The position numbers and the translations under genes were made by a program. From Natronorubrum halalkaliphilum (GTDB taxonomy: Archaea > Halobacteriota > Halobacteria > Halobacteriales > Natrialbaceae), in assembly GCF_009834785.1 (NCBI RefSeq), contig NZ_WUYX01000026.1:69252-133251 (forward strand): DNA of 64,000 bases, in the 5' to 3' direction. Below the pieces are notes generated by a model that was not told where the DNA came from, did not search any database, and saw only the letters and a program-made list of their open reading frames with translations. This document shows, in pieces, positions 56,519 to 64,000 of this stretch (within the stretch, counting starts at the first letter, position 1; each line of letters begins with the position of its first letter).

Positions 56519-56723
56519 ACGCATATATTGGATACCGTCATGATAGGCGCCGTTCTCGCATCAAAAACGTTGAGCGGGACATATTCCGGATCCCGACGAA
56601 ATGTGATCCGGAATGCAATATGTGGGCCCCGACCGAGTGGTACCGTTCCTTGAACGCGTCAACGGGCACCCGTCGTCGTGTTGAGCTATCGTTACAAACC
56701 GAATCCGTCGTATCCTCCGGCCC

Positions 56724-59700
56724 CTATCGCCGTCGGAGCCCGATCGCCGTTGCGAGGAGGATAGCAACGATGGCGATGATCACGCCGAAGCCGGGAACGG
56801 TGTCATCGTAGCCAGCCGCGTCGTCCGGGCTACCACCGGTGTCGTCTACTCCAGTACCCGCTCCATCAGCGTCGTCAGCCGTATCGCTGGCCGATTCGTC
56901 ATCGGTACCATCGCGGTCGTCTCCGTCGTCCGGTTCGCTCTCGTCGGCGTCGTCGTCAGCTGGATCAGACGGCGGTATACCGGGGAAGCCACCCGAACCA
57001 CCGGAGTCATCGGAATCCGTCGACTCTACCACGGTGAACGTCGTCTCGAAGGTTGCTTCTTCGCCGGCTTCGTCGACGACCGTCACCGTAACGGTATACT
57101 CCTCGTCGTACTCGATCTCGAGGTCGTGGGTCGCCTTCGTCGAGTGGATGTTCGTGGCATCGTCGTCCGTGACGTCCGCGCCGTTTACGTCCATCGCAAC
57201 GGCGCTGGCATTCACGCCGGAGATCGCGTCATCGTACTCGAAGACAACCTCGATTGTTTCGGACGCCGTCGAAACCGTTTCGCCGTCCGCAGGCGTAACC
57301 GAGCCGAGTTCTGGCGGTTCCGTGTCGGTCACCAGAACGCCGTACGTGGAGAAGCCCGGAACGGCCGAAACGACGGAGATGTCGTTCCCCACCTGAGTGA
57401 TCTCGGCGTCCTCGACGGGGGTCCACTCACCGCCACCGTCGTAGTGGTGAAGTGCGAGGTCGTCCGTACCGACGCCGTCGGGGAGGTCCGCCCCCGAAAC
57501 TGTGAGTTTGATCTCCGCGCCCTCGAGGTGGGCCTCGAGCAGTCCGGGGAGTTCGGTCTGGAGGAATCCCACGCCGACGGCGCCGTCGTCGAGGTTCGCA
57601 TTGACCGTACTCTCGGAGACGGCGAGGAACAGTTCCTCGTCGGAGAGGTCCTCGTGCACCCCGTCGACGTCGAAGGTGACGTTCGAATTCGCCCCTTCGA
57701 ACGCGAGTTGACCGTTCGAGAGAACGAGGTCGGTGTTTACGACGACCGACGTCTCGTCGGTGTCTTCCTTTCCGGCACGATCAGTGCCGGTGACCGTGAC
57801 CGTGTACTCGCCGGATTTGTCGAACGTCAGCGTCCCCTCGAACGTCGTGTTCGTCGGGTCGTGGTCGGTCAGTTCGACCGACGGATCCGACGATTGCGTC
57901 GACGAATCGTCGAAGTCGAGTTCGATCGTCGGCACGCCCGACAGTGGCACGTCGCTCTCGACAACGACCGTGGCGTCGTCGGCGGTGACGTCTTCGATAC
58001 TGACCGACATCGTGGGCTCCTCGCGGTCGATCACGAGGAGTTCGGTTTCGGCGGTCAGCCCGAAGTACCCGTGTTCGTCGACCGCGATCGCGCTGAGTTC
58101 GTACGCCCCGTCGTCGGCGATCGCATCCGGGCCCTCGATCGGAATCTCCGCAGCCAGCGTGCCGTCGGCGGCGGATTCGGCTTCGACTTCCACCTGGTAG
58201 TTCGACTCGAGCGAGGAGACGTGGACGAACACCGACTCGAGCGGGAAGTCCGACTCGGCCTTGAGTTCGACCGCGACGTCGTCGCTCGCGTACGTCACAG
58301 TGCGCTCGTCGAAGTCGGGGTCAATGGCCGACGAGTGGCCGTCGACGTCGACGATCGACGGCTCGACGATCGGTTCGCGAACTTTGATCGTGCCCGCGGG
58401 CCGCTCGCCGAGCTCGAGTTCGTACGTTCCGAGTTCGTCGGCCTCGAACGCCGCGCTGACGTTCAGCGCACCCAGGTGGTAGAACCCCGGCGAGAGCGAG
58501 ACATCCTCCTGGACGCCGAGTTCGAGCGTCTCGCCGTCGGTCACGGACTCGCCGGCCGCGTCCTCGACGAGCGTCGCGTTCAGCGCGACGTTCTCCGGGT
58601 CGTCGACCGTTCCCGCCTGGTAGATGCTGCCGATCACGTTGAACGACTCCCCGGCGGCCACCTCGTTGGCGTCGGCCGAGGCCGCGATTACCTGGACGTC
58701 CGACTCCGCGGGCAATGCCTCCACGGTCCCCGCAGGACGGTCGCCCAGCTCGAGCGTGTAGTTGCCCGGCTCGTCGAGCGTCCCCGTGAGGTTGATCGCC
58801 CCCAGGTGGTAGTATCCCGGCGCGAGCGAGACGTCCTCGGAGACGCCGAGCTCGATCGGGTCCCCGCCGTCCTCGTGCGTCGCGGTCAGGGCGATGTCTT
58901 CCGGTTCGTCGACGTTCCCCGCCTGGTAGATGCTCCCCACCACGTGGAACGACTCGCCCTCGATGACTTCCGTCGCCGACGCCGAGGCCGCGATCACCTG
59001 AACGTCCGAGACCGCCGGCTCGACGTGGATCGTACCGGCGTTCCGCTCGCCCAGCTCGAGCGTGTAGTTGCCCGGCTCGTCGAGCGCCCCCGTGAGGTTG
59101 ATCGCCCCCAGGTGGTAGTATCCCGGCGCGAGCGAGACGTCCTCGGAGACGCCGAGCTCGATCGGGCCCCCACCGTCCTCGTGCGTGGCGGTCAGCGCGA
59201 TATCTTCCGGTTCGGCGACGTTCCCCGCCTGGTAGATGCTCCCCACCACGTGGAACGACTCGCCCTCGAGTACTTCCGTCGCAGAGGCCGACGCCGCGAT
59301 TACCTGGACGTCCGAATTGGTTTCCAGTACCTCGAGCTGTCCAGCGTCGTGACCGCCCAGCGTGAGGTCGTACGTCCCCGGCTCGTCGATGGCGAACGAG
59401 ATGTTGACGGCCCCCAGGTGGTAGTATCCCGGTTTGAGTTCGACGTCTTCTTGGACGCCGAGGTGGCGTTCGTCACCGGTCTCGTTCGTCGCCCAGAGTT
59501 CGATGTCCTCCGACAGCGAATCACCGCCGTTCGCGGTCCCGTTCTGGTAGATGCTGCCGACCACGTACAGCTCCTCGTCCTCGAGCACCTCGATCTCGGA
59601 GAGCGAGGCAGCGATGACCTGGATGTCGGACGGTGATTCTTCGACGCCGATGGTACCGACGTCGTGCTCACCCAGCGTGATATCGTAGGTACCCGTCTCG

Positions 59701-62700
59701 TCGAGCGTCCCCGTGAGGTTGATCGCCCCCAGGTGGTAGTATCCCGGCGCGAGCGAGACGTCCTCCGAGACGTCGAGCTCGATCGGCTCCCCGCCGTCCG
59801 TGGGCGTCGCGTTCAGCGCGACGTCCTGTGGATCGTCGACGTTCCCCGCCTGGTAGATACTGCCCACGACGTAGAACTCCTCGTTGACGCTGACGTTCAT
59901 CTCGGAGAGGGACGCGGCGACCACCTGAACGTCCGATTCCCTCGGTTCGACGTCGATCTGACCAGCCGATCGGTCCCCAAGCGTCAGGTCGTACCTTCCT
60001 GGTTCGTCGAACTGTGCGGTGAGGTTGATCGCCCCCAGGTGGTAGTATCCCGGCGCGAGCGAGACGTCCTCGGAGACGCCGAGTTCGAGCGTCTCGCCGT
60101 CGGTCACGGGTTCGCCGGCCGCGTCCTCGACGAGCGTCGCGTTCAGCACGACGTCCTGTGGATCGTCGACGTTCCCCGCCTGGTAGATGCTGCCCACCAC
60201 GTGGAACGATTCGCCCTCGACGATCTCCGTCGCCGATGCGGAGGCGGCGATCACCTGAACGTCCGATTCCCTCGGTTCGACGTGGATCGTACCGGCATTC
60301 CGCTCGCCCAGGTGGAGCGTGTAGTTGCCCGCCTCGATTCCCACGGATTCGTCGAGATCGATCTCGCCGGTGAGGTTGATCGCCCCCAGGTGGTAGTATC
60401 CCGGCGCGAGCGAGATGCCCTCGGAGACACCGAGATCGACCACTGCACCCGTGTCCTCGTGCGTCGCGGTCAACTCGACGTCCTGTGGATCGTCGACGTT
60501 CCCCGCCTGGTAGATGCTGCCCACCACGTGGAACGACTCGCCCTCGATGACCTCCGTCGCCGACGCCGAGGCGGCGATCACCTGGACGTCCGATTCCCTC
60601 GGTTCGACTTCCACGGAGCCAGCGTTCCGCTCGCCGAGTTCGAGCGTGTAGTTCCCCGCTTGCTCGGGCGCAAACGTCACGTTCAGCGCACCCAGGTGGT
60701 AGTATCCCGGCGACAGCGTTACCTCCTGGCTCCCCACCATCGTCTCCGTTCCGTCTTCGTGCGTCGCCGTCAGCTCGATCTCCTCGGTCCCTTCGATAGT
60801 ACCCGCCTGGTAGATCGACCCGATCACGTACGCCTCCTCTTCACCCCCGATCAGCTCGGTCTCCGACGTCGACGCCGCGATCACCTGGATGTCCGAGTTG
60901 CGATCCTCGACGGCGACCGTGTCGACGAGCAGGTCACCGAGGTAGACGTCGAATTCGACACTGAGGTTCTCACCGAGGTCGAATTCGTCGTCCGCGTCTG
61001 GGTCCCAGGACAGTTCGAGAGGGTCGATCTCACCGGGTGTGACGTCGAACGATTCGCTCTCGACAGTTCGAAGATCCGCGCCCGTCCCCGACTCGCGGAC
61101 GCGGAGTTCGATCGTCTCCGTCCCCGGCACGTCGCCGGTGTTGATCAGGCTGGCCGAGACGACGACGGCCTCCTCACCGAGTTCGACGGCCGCTTCGTCG
61201 ACGTTCGCGCCGTAGACGACGAGGTTGGGACCCGCGTTGACGGTGACCGTTCCGGCGTCGACGCCACCGACGGACACCTCGTACTCGCCGGACGTATCGA
61301 ACGCGTGCGTGAACGCGACGGGAGTCGTCTTTTCGACGTCGAGTTCGACGGTCTCGGTGTCGATGACCTCGCCGTCGACCTCGAGGGGCACGATCAGTTC
61401 GCCATCCTCGTTGCCGACGTTCTCGACCGACGCGGTGACTGTCACCACGTCGCCGGTTTCGAGTTCGAGCGGCGTCACGCTCGCCTCCTGGACGGCGAGT
61501 TCCGGACTCCTGGTGTCGGGGGCGACCTCGACGTTGGCGGTCGTGGTCTCCCCTTCGGTCACCTCGACGTCGCTCGTTCCGGTCATCGGCGGCACGTGCT
61601 CGGTGGTCACCTCGATCGTGTGTGTCCCGGTTTCGACCTCGAGTTCGTACCACCCGTCTTCGTCGGTGAATTCGACGCCGGGATCGCTGCTCACCGAGAC
61701 GAATGCGCCCTGGACTGGATCGCCGGTCGACTGCTCGGTCACCTGTCCGACCACAGTTCCAGTCGGGGATTCGGGGGTGAGTGCGACGTCACCGCCCGTT
61801 GGATCGTCGAGGAGGGCGTCGTCAGCCGTGAGCACCTCCGGGTAGAATCCATCGGCGGTGAACCTGACCGAGGGCGTCTGGGAGTGGTGTTCGGGAACGT
61901 TGATCGCGTACGCTCCGTCGGCGTCAGTCGTGGCCGAAAACTTCGGCTCGCTCGGGAAAAAGTGCGATTGGATCTCGACACCCTCGACCGGATCGTTCGT
62001 CTCCGAATCAGTCACCGTGCCGGTCAGAACCGGAACGGTATCGAGTTCGATCTCACCGATCGCCTCGTGTTCGCCTGCCTCGACCTCGACGTTCTGATAG
62101 AGGCCGTCGTCGTAGCCGAGCGTCTCGACGGTGATCTTGTAGACGCCCGGTGGAACGTCGACCTCGAACACACCGTCCTCGTCGGTCGAGAGGGTCGCCG
62201 TGAATCCGTCCGGGGCGGGGTCAGGGTCGCCGACGTCGACCTGTTCGATGACCTCGACGTCCGCGTCCGAGATCGGCGAACTGTCGCCAGTGACGACGCC
62301 CTCGAGCGCCCCAGTCTCGGGCACTTCGGCGTCTCGCTCACCGAAGAGTCCGATTTTTCCGTCCTCGGTCGTCGTCGCCGTCGCCGTCCGCGCGTCCGGA
62401 TCAATCTCCCCACCGATCTCGCTCCACTCGGCGCCGTCGTGGGACCAGATGCCGAGCGTGTCCGGATCGTCGACGTCACCGACGTCGTAGTGGAAGGTAA
62501 TTTCGAGAGAGCCGTCCGTCGGATGCGACTCGACGTTGAGCACCGTTCCAACGGCGGTCAACTCCTCGGGAACACTCGGTCGCACGATCGAACCGAACGC
62601 GACGTCTGTCGCGACGAAGTCGATCGTCATCTCGGCGTATGCGTGCCCGACCGTGACGTCGCTCGCGGTGACATTGTCGACCTCGGCGCCGGTCGAACTA

Positions 62701-64000
62701 CTGTCGAGATAATCGCCGGCCCTGATGTCCCAGTTGCCGCTGTCGAAAATCGTGTCGCCCGAAAGCGTGACGCCGTCGGATCCGCGAACGTCGACGCCGC
62801 GGTCGCCACTTCCGCGAATCGTGTTGTCGATCAGTCTGGCGTCGTTACTCGATCCCTCGATGAGGATACCGTGTTGTTCGTTGTCGATCGCTCGATTGTC
62901 GACGAAGGTGTTTCTGGACGCACCGTTTTCCGCACGGAACCCGGTTGCGCTGTTCGCGACGGCGGTGTTGTTCTCGAACCAGTTATCGGTGCCGCTGGCG
63001 ACGTAGACGCCGTGGTTGTTCCCTTCGAGATGGTTGTGGACGACGGTGACGTTCGCTGCGTACGGGTCGACTTTGATCCCCGAGCCAGCGTTTCCCGTCG
63101 CGTTCGTGTACTCGACGACGGTTCCCTCAGTTGTGTAGTCGACCAGGATGCCGTGGCCGTAGTTGTCTAAGACGTTGTTGTGCGTGTACGTGTTGTCAAC
63201 CGACGAACGATCGTCGACAATCCCATTGCCGTTGTTCCCAGTCGCCGTGTTGTTCACAACGACTATCTCGTCACCGGTCACGCGAATGCCGTCGCCGTTG
63301 AAGTCCTGGCCATTGTCGGTGACAACGTTGTGCGCGACGGTGACGTTCGTGTTGTACCCGGGGTTGTCGCCCGACGGCATGAAGAAAGAGATACCCGAAT
63401 CGTCGTTCATGGACGCCGTCACGTACTCGACCGTACTGTCGTGGACGTCCCCGAAAGAGATGCCGTCTCCTCCGTTGTTGGTCACCTTCGCCTCGCTGAT
63501 TTCGATACCAACGCCGTCCCGTACTCGAATGCCGTCGCTGGCACTGTTCTCGGCGGTAACTTCCTCTACGGTGAGGCGTTCGACACTCCTCGCGGTGAGC
63601 CCGTTGTCCCAGCCCTCGAGCGTAACATCGTGGACGTGGACGTTCCAGGGTTCGATATCCGTCGAGTACGGGTGGTCGACGACCCCAACCTCGATCCCGT
63701 AACTGTCACTTGAGCCACTGCCAGTGATGGTGTGGCCGTTGCCATCGATAGTGACGCCGTCAGCCTCAACCTGAAGGCAGGTCTCTGAGCCTTGAAGATC
63801 ATTCTGCAATTCGTATTCGCCAGGTTTATTGAGTGTCCTGCACTCGGTGATTGGTTCGGCCGAACGCGAGATTTGCGTGCCAACGAGGTCGTCAGACTTG
63901 TCCTGGGTACGCTGTTCCCCCAGAGAGTCCTCGTCCGAGTTTGTAGTAGTGGACTCGAATGTGTCGAGAGTGCTCGAATCCCCCTCCGTCTCGTTCTCGT
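56724..64000 (-). CDS. Giant surface protein: beta-helix, CARDB-like repeats, PGF-CTERM (partial)
   Basis: At least 2361 residues from a TTG at 63809, but the frame stays open to the window edge with homologous sequence (CRTLNKPGEYELQNDLQG), so the N-terminus and signal lie outside. In order: NosD-type right-handed beta-helix with repeated DGNGH and NxVxDN turns (first ~330 residues), two or three carboxypeptidase-regulatory-like beta-sandwiches, CARDB-like domains, eight ~105-residue repeats, Ig-like domains, an Asp/Glu/Ser/Gly linker, and DDTVPGFGVIIAIVAI ending LRRR, a textbook PGF-CTERM anchor. Beta-helix domains often bind or cut polysaccharides. An extracellular, lipid-anchored, probably glycosylated protein. 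Confidence 0.85.
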   Translation of the reverse strand, partial: ENETEGDSSTLDTFESTTTNSDEDSLGEQRTQDKSDDLVGTQISRSAEPITECRTLNKPGEYELQNDLQGSETCLQVEADGVTIDGNGHTITGSGSSDSYGIEVGVVDHPYSTDIEPWNVHVHDVTLEGWDNGLTARSVERLTVEEVTAENSASDGIRVRDGVGIEISEAKVTNNGGDGISFGDVHDSTVEYVTASMNDDSGISFFMPSGDNPGYNTNVTVAHNVVTDNGQDFNGDGIRVTGDEIVVVNNTATGNNGNGIVDDRSSVDNTYTHNNVLDNYGHGILVDYTTEGTVVEYTNATGNAGSGIKVDPYAANVTVVHNHLEGNNHGVYVASGTDNWFENNTAVANSATGFRAENGASRNTFVDNRAIDNEQHGILIEGSSNDARLIDNTIRGSGDRGVDVRGSDGVTLSGDTIFDSGNWDIRAGDYLDSSSTGAEVDNVTASDVTVGHAYAEMTIDFVATDVAFGSIVRPSVPEELTAVGTVLNVESHPTDGSLEITFHYDVGDVDDPDTLGIWSHDGAEWSEIGGEIDPDARTATATTTEDGKIGLFGERDAEVPETGALEGVVTGDSSPISDADVEVIEQVDVGDPDPAPDGFTATLSTDEDGVFEVDVPPGVYKITVETLGYDDGLYQNVEVEAGEHEAIGEIELDTVPVLTGTVTDSETNDPVEGVEIQSHFFPSEPKFSATTDADGAYAINVPEHHSQTPSVRFTADGFYPEVLTADDALLDDPTGGDVALTPESPTGTVVGQVTEQSTGDPVQGAFVSVSSDPGVEFTDEDGWYELEVETGTHTIEVTTEHVPPMTGTSDVEVTEGETTTANVEVAPDTRSPELAVQEASVTPLELETGDVVTVTASVENVGNEDGELIVPLEVDGEVIDTETVELDVEKTTPVAFTHAFDTSGEYEVSVGGVDAGTVTVNAGPNLVVYGANVDEAAVELGEEAVVVSASLINTGDVPGTETIELRVRESGTGADLRTVESESFDVTPGEIDPLELSWDPDADDEFDLGENLSVEFDVYLGDLLVDTVAVEDRNSDIQVIAASTSETELIGGEEEAYVIGSIYQAGTIEGTEEIELTATHEDGTETMVGSQEVTLSPGYYHLGALNVTFAPEQAGNYTLELGERNAGSVEVEPRESDVQVIAASASATEVIEGESFHVVGSIYQAGNVDDPQDVELTATHEDTGAVVDLGVSEGISLAPGYYHLGAINLTGEIDLDESVGIEAGNYTLHLGERNAGTIHVEPRESDVQVIAASASATEIVEGESFHVVGSIYQAGNVDDPQDVVLNATLVEDAAGEPVTDGETLELGVSEDVSLAPGYYHLGAINLTAQFDEPGRYDLTLGDRSAGQIDVEPRESDVQVVAASLSEMNVSVNEEFYVVGSIYQAGNVDDPQDVALNATPTDGGEPIELDVSEDVSLAPGYYHLGAINLTGTLDETGTYDITLGEHDVGTIGVEESPSDIQVIAASLSEIEVLEDEELYVVGSIYQNGTANGGDSLSEDIELWATNETGDERHLGVQEDVELKPGYYHLGAVNISFAIDEPGTYDLTLGGHDAGQLEVLETNSDVQVIAASASATEVLEGESFHVVGSIYQAGNVAEPEDIALTATHEDGGGPIELGVSEDVSLAPGYYHLGAINLTGALDEPGNYTLELGERNAGTIHVEPAVSDVQVIAASASATEVIEGESFHVVGSIYQAGNVDEPEDIALTATHEDGGDPIELGVSEDVSLAPGYYHLGAINLTGTLDEPGNYTLELGDRPAGTVEALPAESDVQVIAASADANEVAAGESFNVIGSIYQAGTVDDPENVALNATLVEDAAGESVTDGETLELGVQEDVSLSPGFYHLGALNVSAAFEADELGTYELELGERPAGTIKVREPIVEPSIVDVDGHSSAIDPDFDERTVTYASDDVAVELKAESDFPLESVFVHVSSLESNYQVEVEAESAADGTLAAEIPIEGPDAIADDGAYELSAIAVDEHGYFGLTAETELLVIDREEPTMSVSIEDVTADDATVVVESDVPLSGVPTIELDFDDSSTQSSDPSVELTDHDPTNTTFEGTLTFDKSGEYTVTVTGTDRAGKEDTDETSVVVNTDLVLSNGQLAFEGANSNVTFDVDGVHEDLSDEELFLAVSESTVNANLDDGAVGVGFLQTELPGLLEAHLEGAEIKLTVSGADLPDGVGTDDLALHHYDGGGEWTPVEDAEITQVGNDISVVSAVPGFSTYGVLVTDTEPPELGSVTPADGETVSTASETIEVVFEYDDAISGVNASAVAMDVNGADVTDDDATNIHSTKATHDLEIEYDEEYTVTVTVVDEAGEEATFETTFTVVESTDSDDSGGSGGFPGIPPSDPADDDADESEPDDGDDRDGTDDESASDTADDADGAGTGVDDTGGSPDDAAGYDDTVPGFGVIIAIVAILLATAIGLRRR
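58370..60905 (-). repeat. Eight in-frame ~315-bp repeats (CARDB-like)
   Basis: Each repeat runs DVQVIAAS, then VVGSIYQAG, then LAPGYYHLGAINLT, then LELGERNAGTI. Eight were counted in the protein; the second, third, sixth and seventh are closest. The conserved GSIYQAG and GYYHLG segments are far more constant than the rest, so they are probably structural or binding elements. Confidence 0.88.

Noticed and set aside
57126-59636. 836-codon plus-strand frame
   Set aside because: The same antisense shadow, mirroring the CARDB-like repeats.
59664-63170. 1168-codon open frame on the plus strand across the giant surface gene
   Set aside because: It is the antisense shadow of a GC-rich gene with GAC/GTC-type codons; Arg/Val/Asp-biased, no motif, while the minus frame has domains and an anchor.

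Overview
The window is DNA of an extremely halophilic archaeon, probably of the Natrialbaceae type. Almost every protein is rich in Asp and Glu. Exported proteins carry twin-arginine leaders or PGF-type C-terminal anchors. Regulators are of haloarchaeal classes (HTH-10/Bat, IclR, small winged helix). TATA-like boxes lie 25-30 bases before several ATGs, as in leaderless haloarchaeal transcripts. No rRNA, tRNA or CRISPR was seen. The left end and the 31-38.9 kb stretch are AT-richer, gene-poor and full of relics; 39-64 kb is GC-rich and compact.

Layout. 0.2-7.5 kb: a 2141-residue surface protein built on five ~0.96-kb tandem repeats, plus a Tat-exported PGF-anchored protein. 7.7-9.8 kb: a solute-binding protein without an export signal and an FkbM methyltransferase. 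9.9-19.4 kb (minus strand): a STAND/TPR ATPase, a pair of tandem-AAA+ ATPases (Cdc48-like plus a smaller partner) and a DUF4143-type ATPase. 20-27 kb: an Orc1/Cdc6 protein and a three-gene cassette (RecA-like protein with a lost P-loop, small acidic protein, divergent family-B DNA polymerase). The two share a palindrome at the same distance before their start codons. Around them lie two paralogous winged-helix regulators, one before an alpha/beta hydrolase and one before an OsmC/methyltransferase pair.

29.5-38.9 kb: two tandem Dps-like proteins whose ferroxidase ligands look lost, a VapBC-like toxin-antitoxin pair between two copies of a ~90-bp repeat, several very small proteins, an FAD oxidoreductase, an IclR regulator, and relics (alpha/beta hydrolase, cupin, IS6-type transposase, IS200/IS605 right ends). 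38.95-44.6 kb: an AddB-like nuclease and an AddA-like helicase-nuclease in one overlapping operon, a probable double-strand-break processing machine.

44.7-53.4 kb: an anaerobic respiration locus. A DmsR/Bat-like regulator is divergent from an Mrp-type P-loop ATPase, a Tat-exported lipoprotein-like molybdopterin oxidoreductase with the Asp ligand of the type II DMSO reductase family, its four-cluster iron-sulfur subunit and a TorD-like chaperone; a zinc-ribbon protein and a DUF2249 protein follow. 53.5-64 kb: a membrane GAF/PAS histidine kinase, a small acidic protein, a peroxiredoxin pseudogene, and a second giant surface protein (beta-helix, eight CARDB-like repeats, PGF-CTERM) whose N-terminus lies beyond the window.

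The parts most likely to hold something undescribed are the Orc plus polymerase module with its shared palindrome, the paired AAA+ ATPases with a natural Walker-B Glu-to-Gln change, and the molybdoenzyme locus with no membrane subunit.
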